The translations under genes were made by a program, and so were the position numbers. A model generated the notes under the pieces. That model saw only the letters and a program-made list of their open reading frames with translations, searched no databases and was not told the DNA's origin. 64,000 nucleotides of DNA. Source: Pseudomonadota bacterium. Lineage in GTDB: Bacteria > Pseudomonadota > Gammaproteobacteria > Burkholderiales > Thiobacteraceae. Location: positions 148,212 through 212,211 of the forward strand of contig JAKANO010000006.1 in assembly GCA_021812385.1 (NCBI GenBank), given 5' to 3'. Positions 9,886 to 16,952 of the stretch are shown one piece after another; positions within the stretch are counted from its first letter, which is position 1; each line of letters opens with the position of its first letter.

Positions 9886-10989
9886 CTAAGCCGCTTCTAC
9901 CGGCTCGCGCACCCCACCCGCCCACCAGATGCGGCACGCGCCTTCGTCCGACACCATGCACGGCCCGATGGGGTTGCGCGGGGTGCAGGCGCGGCCATAC
10001 AGCTTGCATTCATTCGGATAGATTTTGCCCAGCACCACGCGCGCGCAATCGCAGCCGGGCGGCATTTCGCCGGCGCGCTTGCGGCTCGCATCGTCTTGGC
10101 TTGGAAATCGCAGCCGCGCGTCGTGTGCGGCAAATGCTGGATTCAGGAAAAAGCCGGAATTGGGAATAACGCCGATGCCGCGCCAGTTGGCGTCGGTAAC
10201 CCGCATGGCTTGCTTAAGCTGCGCTTGCGCCGCCGGATTGCCTCCGGGCCGCGCCAGCTCGGGGTAGCAGTTATCGAGAAAGGGCTTGGCTTCGATCAAT
10301 TGGCGCAGCGTGGAATACATTGCCGCCAATAGCGAGACGGGCGTAAAACCCGCTACCGCGGTCGGGATGCCATGCTGCTGCACCACGAAGCGCCATTCCT
10401 CCGGCCCCATGATGGTCGCGACATGGCCGGGCGCGACCAGGGCATCGAAGCCAGGCGTTTCCGACTCCAGCAGCAGCGCCACCGCCGGCCAGGTCAGCCG
10501 TCCCGAGAGCAAGACGGAGAGATTGTCGGGCACGCCTTCGAGCAGCATCGCCGCCACCGGCGCGCTGGTGGTTTCGAACCCGGCGGCGAAAAAAACCACC
10601 GCACGATCTGGATTTTCCTGCGCGAGCTTCACCGCCTCGCGCGGGCTGGCAATCGGCCGCACGTCGGCGCCCAGCGCCTTGGCTTGCTCCAGCGAGCGCA
10701 CTTCGCCTTTCCCCACATTCACCGGCACACGCAACATGTCGCCGAAGGCGGCGAGGATAACTTTTTCCTGCAGCGCGAGTTGGATGGCCTGATACACATC
10801 TTCTTCCGGGCACACGCACACCGGGCAGCCCGGGCCGGGAATCAATTCGATGTTTTTCGGCAGCGCGCCACGCAAGCCCGCCATCGTGATCGAACGCTCA
10901 TGCCCGCCGCACACGTTCATGATACGCACGCGCCGCTGCAGCGGCAGAGCGCGAATTTTGGCGAGCCAGTCTTGGGCGGTTAGGGGCAT
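9886..10989 (-). CDS. hypD: hydrogenase maturation factor HypD
   Basis: A 367-aa HypD, the [4Fe-4S] scaffold that with HypC assembles the Fe(CN)2CO group of [NiFe]-hydrogenases. Visible motifs: NVCGGHERSI near residue 25, PGPGCPVCVCPEED near 52, APGHVATIMG near 180, and a Cys-rich C-terminus (MPPGCDCARVVLGK, NECKLYGRACTPRNP, GPCMVSDEGACR). The length matches the family. It is last of the leftward hypC-hypA-hypB-hypD series, but a repeat-bearing gap of about 126 nt separates it from hypB. hypE and hypF, the other two CN-delivery factors, are not found in the window. Confidence 0.97.
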   Translation of the reverse strand: MPLTAQDWLAKIRALPLQRRVRIMNVCGGHERSITMAGLRGALPKNIELIPGPGCPVCVCPEEDVYQAIQLALQEKVILAAFGDMLRVPVNVGKGEVRSLEQAKALGADVRPIASPREAVKLAQENPDRAVVFFAAGFETTSAPVAAMLLEGVPDNLSVLLSGRLTWPAVALLLESETPGFDALVAPGHVATIMGPEEWRFVVQQHGIPTAVAGFTPVSLLAAMYSTLRQLIEAKPFLDNCYPELARPGGNPAAQAQLKQAMRVTDANWRGIGVIPNSGFFLNPAFAAHDARLRFPSQDDASRKRAGEMPPGCDCARVVLGKIYPNECKLYGRACTPRNPIGPCMVSDEGACRIWWAGGVREPVEAA

Positions 10990-11018
10990 GGTCGGTTCAG
11001 CTTATTTAAAAATCCTTC

Positions 11019-11100
11019 ACCACGGAGTACACAGAGGACACGGAGGAAAACCAAAAACAAAACTCGACTTTAACTCCGTGAACTCCGTGTACTCCGTGGT
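11019..11100. repeat. inverted repeat of the CCACGGAGTACACAGAGG family between hypB and hypD
   Basis: Left arm about 11019-11046 (begins ACCACGGAGTACACAGAGG) and right arm about 11073-11100, which read in reverse complement begins ACCACGGAGTACACGGAG. The arms are about 28 bp with a few mismatches and 26 nt between. A single arm of the same family lies just after hynL at 18741-18768. Such elements are dispersed, probably transposase-dependent, palindromic repeats; the origin is inferred. It may also act as a hairpin that lowers hypD expression. Confidence 0.8.
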
Positions 11101-11115
11101 GCAACGCATTTCTGT

Positions 11116-11910
11116 TCAGGCATGCAATGCCACACCTTCCGGCTGCACCTTGGGCCGTGCCGTTGCGCCGCCTGCCAGGCGCGCACGCTGTTGCGCCAAC
11201 TCATTGCGCAGCCAATGCAGCCAGGCTTCCATGCCCAAGCCCTTGCGCGCGGACAATTGCAGCACCGGTGCCGTGCTGGCGAGCTTGCGTACATAGGATT
11301 CGGCGCGCTCGGGATCGAAATCGTCCAGCACTTGCAACAGATCGCTCTTGGTGAGCAGCACGGCATCGGCGGCGCGGAACATCACCGGATATTTGGCTGG
11401 CTTATCGTCGCCCTCGGTGACGGAGAGCAGCGTCACGTTGCGATGCTGGCCGAGGTCGAAGCTGGCGGGGCATACGAGATTGCCGACGTTTTCGATAAAC
11501 AAAATATCCAGGCCCGCCAGCGGAAAATGGTGCAGCGCATCGTGCACCATGTGCGCATCCAAGTGGCAGGCCGAGCCGGTGGTGATCTGGTGTGCCGGCA
11601 CGCCCTTGGCGCGAATGCGTTCGGCATCGTTTTCGGTTTCCAGATCGCCCTCGATCACGCCGATGCGAAATTCGTTTTTCAGCGCGTCGATGCTGGCTTC
11701 CAGCAGCGCGGTCTTGCCCGAGCCGGGGGAAGACATGAAGTTGATCGCGAGCACTTGGTGCTGGTCGAAATGCCGGCGGTTGTGCGCGGCCTGATCGTCG
11801 TTCTTGGCGAGCAGGTTTTGCAATACCGAGACAGCGGTGACGCCGTTCACGGGTTTATACGCATGCGTCCGATTGCCGGGGGTGATATTGCAGCCGCAGG
11901 TATTGCACAT
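11116..11910 (-). CDS. hypB: hydrogenase nickel incorporation GTPase HypB
   Basis: A 264-aa HypB, the GTPase that with HypA inserts Ni into the hydrogenase large subunit. The N-terminus MCNTCGCN carries the high-affinity CxxCGC nickel motif. There is no long His stretch, unlike rhizobial HypB; only a short HNRRHFDQH. G-domain elements: P-loop SSPGSGKTALLE (about 61), EGDLETENDAER, the metal-site GSACHLDAHMV, FIENVGNLVCPASFDLG and TKSDLLQVLDDFD. It is 16 nt downstream of hypA and upstream of hypD. Confidence 0.97.
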   Translation of the reverse strand: MCNTCGCNITPGNRTHAYKPVNGVTAVSVLQNLLAKNDDQAAHNRRHFDQHQVLAINFMSSPGSGKTALLEASIDALKNEFRIGVIEGDLETENDAERIRAKGVPAHQITTGSACHLDAHMVHDALHHFPLAGLDILFIENVGNLVCPASFDLGQHRNVTLLSVTEGDDKPAKYPVMFRAADAVLLTKSDLLQVLDDFDPERAESYVRKLASTAPVLQLSARKGLGMEAWLHWLRNELAQQRARLAGGATARPKVQPEGVALHA

Positions 11911-11926
11911 CGGTTTCTCCTTAGTT

Positions 11927-12280
11927 TTACGCCGCGCCTTGTATCAATTCGACGCTCATCAACAGCATTTCATCGCCGCTCACCACCTGCGTGTGATAGT
12001 CGCCGCACTGCCCGCACAGTAAGCGGTTGGGACTGGCTTGCGTTTCCGCGCCGCAGGTTTGGCATTTCACTTTGAGCGGCGCTAAGTCGATCAACAGCAC
12101 CGACCCCGCCGCCACGCTCCCGGCGCAGGCCATCGGGTAGGCGTCTTGCAGCAATTGCGGCTCCACGCCCGACAAGGGGCCGAGCCGCAGGTGCACCGAC
12201 TTCACGCCCTGTGCCGCATGCTGCGCCGCGATTTGTTCGACTTGCGCGATCAGCGCCTGGCACACCGAAAGCTCATGCAC
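11927..12280 (-). CDS. hypA: hydrogenase nickel incorporation protein HypA
   Basis: A 117-aa HypA, the nickel chaperone. The start is GTG 12280 so that the protein begins (M)HELSVCQALI; the N-terminal Met-His-Glu is the nickel ligand set and fixes the start. Longer in-frame starts would bury it. The zinc site is the pair of CxxC motifs (CQTCGAE and CGQCGDY) at about residues 73-95. The start overlaps the hypC stop by 8 nt (GTGCATGA), which indicates translational coupling. It is followed closely by hypB. Confidence 0.95.
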   Translation of the reverse strand: MHELSVCQALIAQVEQIAAQHAAQGVKSVHLRLGPLSGVEPQLLQDAYPMACAGSVAAGSVLLIDLAPLKVKCQTCGAETQASPNRLLCGQCGDYHTQVVSGDEMLLMSVELIQGAA

Positions 12281-12509
12281 CACCCGCCTCCGCCGCAAGC
12301 ATTTCGTCGTACAGCTCCCACGCCGAGCGCGCCTCTTGCTCGCTCATTTTCTGGATGGCGTAACCCACGTGCACCATCACGAAATCGCCCGCGGCCAGCG
12401 GCTCGCCTTGCATCAGGAACAGGCTCACGTCGCGCTCCACGCCCTTGGCGGCGCAGCGCGCATTGAAGCCGTCGATGGCGGCGATCTGCATCGGGATGCC
12501 TAGGCACAT
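12273..12509 (-). CDS. hypC: hydrogenase assembly chaperone HypC
   Basis: A 78-aa HypC/HupF/HybG chaperone. It begins MCLGIPMQI, with the essential Cys2 that shuttles the Fe(CN)2CO moiety from HypD to the large subunit, and has the conserved GDFVMVHVGYAIQKM core. The family length is about 75-95. It is first in the leftward hyp series and faces the hydrogenase structural operon across a 166-bp divergent intergenic region. No clear ribosome site precedes the ATG; the sequence there instead reads AGCACCTCCC, like an anti-Shine-Dalgarno. Confidence 0.95.
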   Translation of the reverse strand: MCLGIPMQIAAIDGFNARCAAKGVERDVSLFLMQGEPLAAGDFVMVHVGYAIQKMSEQEARSAWELYDEMLAAEAGGA

Positions 12510-12583
12510 TGGGAGGTGCTCATTTCAATTCGCATGGCAGAGGTTGATATTCGTCCGTACAGGTACTAATTTGAATCAATCCA

Positions 12584-12613
12584 GCGAACAATGCAATGGC
12601 GAACAATGCAATG
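12584..12613. repeat. exact tandem 15-bp duplication in the hyp/hyn divergent promoter region
   Basis: GCGAACAATGCAATG occurs twice back to back (12584-12598 and 12599-12613) in the short region between divergent hypC and the hydrogenase operon. It could be a duplicated regulator site or a recent slippage event. I recognise no specific factor. Confidence 0.7.
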
Positions 12614-12675
12614 AAGATTAATCCGGCCACGAGGCCATACCGGCTCAAACATCAATCACAAAACGGCAGGCACCT

Positions 12676-13155
12676 TTGGATGATAGTCAAAAAACCTTGA
12701 TCCTGGGCATCGGCAACATCCTGTTGCGCGATGAAGGCGCGGGCATTCACGCGCTCAATCAGTTGCGCGGTTTGCTGGGGGAGCGCGACGATGTGGAACT
12801 TCTGGATGGCGGCACCTTGAGCTTCACCTTGGCCGGCGCCATTGCCGACGCCGATCGGCTGATCGTGATCGATGCAGCGCAGCTCGATGCCAAGCCGGGT
12901 ACTTCGCAAGTCTTCGAAGGCGCGCACATGGATGCCTTTATCGGCGGCAATCGCAAGATGAGCGTGCATGAGGTGAGTTTGCTCGATCTGTTGGCGATAG
13001 CGCGTTTGACCGACCACTTGCCGCCGCAGCGCGCCTTGATCGGGATTCAGCCCGGCGAAATCGATTGGGGCGAAACGCCCTCCCCGGCGGTGGCGGCAAC
13101 GCTGCCGCAAGTTTGCCAACAAGCGCTGCAACTGATCGAGGCCTGGCACGCATGA
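12676..13155 (+). CDS. hyaD: hydrogenase maturation protease (HyaD/HupD family)
   Basis: A 159-aa endopeptidase that removes the C-terminal peptide of the large subunit after nickel insertion. It has the signature GIGNILLRDEGAGIHAL with the nickel-sensing Glu/Asp, plus DDVELLDGGTLSF and LIVIDAAQLDAKPGT. The start is TTG (LDDSQKTLILGIG), with GGCAGG about 6 nt upstream; no in-frame ATG precedes the motif. Unusually it precedes rather than follows the structural genes. It ends in an ATGA overlap with the HupH-like gene. Its likely substrate is the HynL tail seen in this operon. Confidence 0.93.
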   Translation: MDDSQKTLILGIGNILLRDEGAGIHALNQLRGLLGERDDVELLDGGTLSFTLAGAIADADRLIVIDAAQLDAKPGTSQVFEGAHMDAFIGGNRKMSVHEVSLLDLLAIARLTDHLPPQRALIGIQPGEIDWGETPSPAVAATLPQVCQQALQLIEAWHA

Positions 13156-13574
13156 GCTTGGAAAATATCGCGATCAAACTGGTGGCCGACGACGCCTTCT
13201 CGGTCGGCAGCGTGACGGCCTTATTGTCTGAAATTGCCGCGCAGCTGGAAAAACTCATCGCCACGGGTGAGACCAGTCTGATCGACCTGAAAAGCCTGCC
13301 GTTCGCGCCGGGCGAATATGAGCAATTGCGCCAGGCCTTGGGCCAAGGCGAGGTGACGGCGCATATGGATGCGATCGGCCCATCCGAGATCGCCGAAACG
13401 CAATACCCGGGCGTGTGGTGGTTGACGCACTTCAACATCGAAGGCGATATTGTCGCCGACATGATCGAGATCGCACCCTTTCCGAATATTTTGCAAAGCC
13501 AGCCCGAGGATGTGCGCGCCGGATTGGAGCGCTTGCAGTCCATGCTCGCTCCACCCGCCGCCACGAATGATTGA
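13152..13574 (+). CDS. hydrogenase expression protein, HupH/HyaF C-terminal domain type
   Basis: 140-aa protein matching the HupH C-terminal pattern: SLIDLKSLPFAPGEYEQL, LGQGEVTAHMDAIG, ETQYPGVWWLTHFN and MIEIAPFPNIL. HupH/HyaF proteins assist maturation of the hydrogenase small subunit. It is about half the length of full HyaF (around 285 aa), so only one domain is present. The start ATG overlaps the protease stop (ATGA). It is 9 nt upstream of hynS. The role is inferred from family and context. Confidence 0.85.
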   Translation: MSLENIAIKLVADDAFSVGSVTALLSEIAAQLEKLIATGETSLIDLKSLPFAPGEYEQLRQALGQGEVTAHMDAIGPSEIAETQYPGVWWLTHFNIEGDIVADMIEIAPFPNILQSQPEDVRAGLERLQSMLAPPAATND

Positions 13575-13583
13575 GGTGACAAT

Positions 13584-14669
13584 ATGGCAGACCACGGCAC
13601 ATTAGAACAGCGGCTGGCGCAGCAAGGCATCAGCCGCCGCGCTTTTCTCAAATTTTGCACCGCGATGGCCTCGCTCATGGCCTTGCCGCCCGGCAGCGCA
13701 GCCGCGATCGCTGCGGCGCTGGCAAAAGCCAAGCGCCCTTCGGTGATCTGGCTGTCGTTTCAGGAATGCACCGGCTGCACCGAATCGCTCACGCGCTCGC
13801 ATGCGCCGACGCTGGAGAGCTTGATTTTCGACATGATCTCGCTCGACTATCATCACACCCTGCAAGCGGCTTCCGGTTTTGCCGCGGAAAAATCGCGCAC
13901 CGATGCCATGCAGGAATTTTACGGCAAGTATCTGTTGATCGTAGATGGCTCGATCCCCACCAAGGACGGCGGCATCTACTCCACCATCGCCGGCCGCACC
14001 AATCTCGACCTGCTGCAGGAAGCGGCCAAGGGCGCCGCCGCCATCATCGCGATCGGCACCTGCGCCTCGTTCGGCGGCATTCCAAAGGCGAATCCGAATC
14101 CCACCGGCGCGGTCGCGGTGTCGGACATCGTGAAGGACAAACCCATCATCAACATCTCCGGTTGCCCGCCGATCCCGGCCGTGATTACTGGCGTGCTGGC
14201 GCAATACCTCACCTTCGGCGGCTTGCCGGAACTCGACCATCTGGGTCGCCCCAAGGCCTTCTACGGCGAGACCATCCACGACCGCTGCTACCGGCGTCCG
14301 TTCTACGATCAAGGCAAGTTCGCCAAGACCTTCGACGACGCAGGCGCGCGCAACGGCTGGTGCCTGTTCGAACTCGGCTGCAAAGGCCCGACCACGCACA
14401 ACGCTTGCGCCACCACCAAATGGAATGGCGGCACCAGCTTCCCGATTGAGTCGGGGCATGGCTGCCTCGGCTGTTCCGAGCCGGATTTTTGGGATGCCGG
14501 CGGCTTCTACCAAGCCTTGTCGATGCCGGCCACGCCGCTCACCTTCGCCACCGGCGCCGCGGTTGCCGGCGCCGCCATCGGTATCGGCGTCTCGCTTGCC
14601 AACCGCGCCAAAAAAAGCGCGGCGAAAAAAGCGCACCAAGCCGCCACCCTGGACGATCTGGAGAAATGA
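13584..14669 (+). CDS. hynS: [NiFe]-hydrogenase small subunit (HynS)
   Basis: A 361-aa Fe-S small subunit. The N-terminal twin-arginine signal (SRRAFLKFCTAMASLM at about 17-32) directs Tat export of the folded heterodimer. Cluster ligands appear in FQECTGCTES, GTCASFGGIPKA, ISGCPPIP, the H-x(n)-C motif IHDRCYRRPFYD, FELGCKGPTT and HGCLGCSEPDFWD. A C-terminal hydrophobic segment (about 320-342) anchors the protein in the membrane. Clusters are expected to pass electrons to the Isp1/Isp2 module encoded next. It is 1 nt from isp1. Confidence 0.97.
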   Translation: MADHGTLEQRLAQQGISRRAFLKFCTAMASLMALPPGSAAAIAAALAKAKRPSVIWLSFQECTGCTESLTRSHAPTLESLIFDMISLDYHHTLQAASGFAAEKSRTDAMQEFYGKYLLIVDGSIPTKDGGIYSTIAGRTNLDLLQEAAKGAAAIIAIGTCASFGGIPKANPNPTGAVAVSDIVKDKPIINISGCPPIPAVITGVLAQYLTFGGLPELDHLGRPKAFYGETIHDRCYRRPFYDQGKFAKTFDDAGARNGWCLFELGCKGPTTHNACATTKWNGGTSFPIESGHGCLGCSEPDFWDAGGFYQALSMPATPLTFATGAAVAGAAIGIGVSLANRAKKSAAKKAHQAATLDDLEK

Positions 14670-14670
14670 C

Positions 14671-15330
14671 ATGAACGAGATTCAGTTGCTCACCTGGGTG
14701 CGCGGTCCGGGATTGAATATCGCCATCGGCGTGTTTCTGCTGGGGACGATTTGGCGCTTGTTCGAGATTTATTCCCTCGGCCGCAAACAGGACATCGCCG
14801 CCGCCCGAGCGCGCGCCGGCGCCAGCGGCTGGCATACGATTTTTCGCCGCTCCCTGCCGGCGCCGGGCCTGATGCAGCGCTCGCCGATCAGCTATGTCGG
14901 CGGCTATATTTTCCATGTCGGCCTGGCCATTGTGGTATTCCTGTTCGCGCCGCACATCATGCTGGTGCAAGGCCTGACGGGCTTGTCGTGGCCGGGCTTG
15001 CCGTCGCCCGTGATCGACGGCGTCACGGTCATCACCCTGGCCGCGATGCTGGTGATGCTGTTCGATCGCATCAATCGACCGGTGAAGCGTTTTCTCTCGA
15101 CCTTCGAGGATTACGCCACCTGGGCGCTCACCTTCCTGCCGCTGCTCACCGGCTACCTGGCGGTGAAACATCTGCTCCTGCCCTACACCGCCATGCTCGC
15201 CGTGCATATCTTGAGCGTGGAGCTGTTGCTGATCGTCTTGCCCTTCTGCAAATTATTTCATGCCGTCACCGTGTTCGGATCGCGCTGGTATAACGGCAAC
15301 ATCAACGGCCGGCGCGGCGTGCCGGTATGA
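14671..15330 (+). CDS. isp1: Isp1, NarI-like membrane b-type cytochrome of Isp-type hydrogenase
   Basis: 219-aa integral membrane protein of the nitrate reductase gamma/DsrM-like fold, with about five hydrophobic helices and histidines suited to haem b (YIFHVGLAIVVFLFAPH, AVHILSVELL, LFHAVTVFGSRW). ATG 14671 follows hynS directly, and the stop overlaps the next start (ATGA at 15327). The position between small and large subunit genes, together with Isp2, is the diagnostic hynS-isp1-isp2-hynL order known from Thiocapsa and relatives. The expected role is to carry electrons between HynSL, Isp2 and the quinone pool. Confidence 0.93.
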   Translation: MNEIQLLTWVRGPGLNIAIGVFLLGTIWRLFEIYSLGRKQDIAAARARAGASGWHTIFRRSLPAPGLMQRSPISYVGGYIFHVGLAIVVFLFAPHIMLVQGLTGLSWPGLPSPVIDGVTVITLAAMLVMLFDRINRPVKRFLSTFEDYATWALTFLPLLTGYLAVKHLLLPYTAMLAVHILSVELLLIVLPFCKLFHAVTVFGSRWYNGNINGRRGVPV

Positions 15331-16589
15331 GCGCGTCCCTGCAAAAAGGAATCGATGTACTGAAGGAGGTCATCGACGCGCCGGTCGCCAGTTTTTTCGC
15401 GAGCTGCGTGCACTGCGGGCTGTGCGCCGAGGCTTGTCTGTTCTACACCGAAACCGACGATCCGAAATACACGCCGATCCACAAGCTGGAGCCGCTGCGC
15501 CGGGTCTACTCTCGGGAATACACCTTGCTCGGACGCCTGGGCAAAATGCTCGGCCTGTCCAAGCCGGTCAGTGACGACGAACTCGAAGCCTGGAGCGAAT
15601 TGGTCTACGACAGCTGCACTATGTGCGGCCGCTGTTCGCTGGTGTGCCCGGTGGGCAACGACATCGTGTACATGGTGCGCAAGTTGCGCGAGGGCATGGC
15701 GGTATCGGGCCATGCGCCGCAAGGCATACAAGAAGCGGTTAAACGCACCATCGAAATCGGCAGCCCGATGGGCGTGAAGTGGCCGGCGATCCAGCATGTG
15801 ATCAAGGATCAAGAAGCAGAGACCGAGCTGAAGATTCCCATCGACCAGCCCGGCGTTGACGTGCTGGTGTTGATGTCCTCGATGGAGGTGATCAACTACC
15901 CGGAATACCTCGGCGCGCTGGCCAAGATATTCCACAAGTCGGGGGTGACTTGGACGCTGTCTTCGGAGGCGTCGGAGGCCACCAACGCCGGCATTCAGAT
16001 CGGCGTCTCGGATCTGGCGCGCGAAATCGTCGCGCGCATCGTCAATGCGGCGGAAAAGCTTGGCGTAAAACGCGTGCTCTCGCCCGAATGCGGCCATGCC
16101 TATATGGCGATCCGCTGGGAAGGGCCGAACCTTATGGGACGGCCGTTCCCGTTCGAAGTGGTGCATGTGCTGGAGCTGCTGGACGAGTTGCGCCGCGCCG
16201 GCAAGCTCAAGATGAAGGACCAGTTCACCACGCCCGTCACCCTGCACGACCCATGCCAGATCGTGCGCCGCGGCGGCGTGCTGGACGCGCCTGAGCCTCT
16301 GTTGCGGCAAGTCGTCTCGGATTACCGCCCCATGCCCGACGGCAACAAATGGAATTGGTGCTGCGGCGGCGGTGGCGGCGCATCGTCGATCCAAGAGCCG
16401 GCAGCGGAAGCGCTGCGCTTCAAGGCGTTCCAGGTGAAGAAACGGCAAATCGAGGCCAGCGGCGTCAACACCATGGTCACCTTCTGCTCCAACTGCCGCA
16501 TCGTGATGGAAGAGGCGGTTGATCATTATGAAATGAAAACGCAATTGCTGGGCTTGACCGAATTGCTTGCGGCACATTTGGAAGATTGA
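15327..16589 (+). CDS. isp2: Isp2, HdrD-like iron-sulfur protein of Isp-type hydrogenase
   Basis: 420-aa cytoplasmic Fe-S protein. Two [4Fe-4S] motifs lie near the N-terminus (C27, C30, C33, C37 and C97, C100, C103, C107). The C-terminal half has CCG-type cysteine motifs (LHDPCQIVRRGG, WNWCCGGGGG and TFCSNCRIVMEE) as in heterodisulfide reductase subunit D and DsrK. Its start overlaps the isp1 stop. It is co-encoded with the hydrogenase, and in Isp-type enzymes it is proposed to link the hydrogenase to thiol/disulfide or sulfur metabolism on the cytoplasmic side. It is separated from hynL by a 363-nt repeat-bearing gap, which is unusual for this operon. Confidence 0.94.
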   Translation: MSASLQKGIDVLKEVIDAPVASFFASCVHCGLCAEACLFYTETDDPKYTPIHKLEPLRRVYSREYTLLGRLGKMLGLSKPVSDDELEAWSELVYDSCTMCGRCSLVCPVGNDIVYMVRKLREGMAVSGHAPQGIQEAVKRTIEIGSPMGVKWPAIQHVIKDQEAETELKIPIDQPGVDVLVLMSSMEVINYPEYLGALAKIFHKSGVTWTLSSEASEATNAGIQIGVSDLAREIVARIVNAAEKLGVKRVLSPECGHAYMAIRWEGPNLMGRPFPFEVVHVLELLDELRRAGKLKMKDQFTTPVTLHDPCQIVRRGGVLDAPEPLLRQVVSDYRPMPDGNKWNWCCGGGGGASSIQEPAAEALRFKAFQVKKRQIEASGVNTMVTFCSNCRIVMEEAVDHYEMKTQLLGLTELLAAHLED

Positions 16590-16623
16590 CCCTGATGATC
16601 GAGAACAGCGCCCTCTCCCTCAG

Positions 16624-16649
16624 CCCCTCTCCCGCATGCGGGAGAGGGG
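16624..16649. repeat. perfect 26-bp palindrome after isp2
   Basis: Each arm reads CCCCTCTCCCGCA or its complement with no loop. It lies 35 nt after the isp2 stop and could act as a transcription attenuator or as a repetitive extragenic palindrome. There is no T-run, so it is not a typical intrinsic terminator. Confidence 0.75.
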
Positions 16650-16900
16650 AGCGCTTCGCCACGGCTGTTTCGCTATCGACGTTTTGGTTTTTGGGGCCCC
16701 TTGCTGCGCCGCCGAGTAGCGCAGACAGGCCGGGGGAAGTCGGCGAGCACTGTCTGAGCGCGCAGCGCGAGTTGCGCAGCCGCCCGGCTTGGCGAGCAAC
16801 GCAGGGAACCCACGCAGTGGGCGGTGCAGGGGGTGCCCTTCTTTTTGGTTACATTTTTCTTGGGCAAGCAAGAAAAAGTAACTGCCCTGTCGGGTCAAGA
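16650..16900. repeat. interspersed repeat-like sequence between isp2 and hynL
   Basis: A non-coding block of about 250 nt. Its right end is an inverted repeat: GTTACATTTTTCTTG at 16847-16861 against CAAGAAAAAGTAAC at 16868-16881. Wording such as GGGGGTGCCCTTCTTTTTGG and GGGCAAGCAAGAAAAAGTAAC closely resembles a dispersed sequence I recall from many Beta- and Gammaproteobacteria. The open frame across it that joins hynL is not real protein. The block splits the hydrogenase operon and may reduce or re-initiate transcription before hynL. Confidence 0.6.
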
Positions 16901-16952
16901 CCGACCCAAAATATGGGCGCGTAGCGCACAAAACCCGATCAAAGGAACAACC

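Noticed and set aside
15258..16577. 439-codon leftward frame over isp2
   Set aside because: Antisense shadow; isp2 has clear Fe-S motifs in the other strand.
16824..16952. N-terminal extension of hynL through the interspersed repeat
   Set aside because: Large subunits start just before the VVDPITRIEGH motif; the extension is repeat sequence and a ribosome site precedes ATG 16953.
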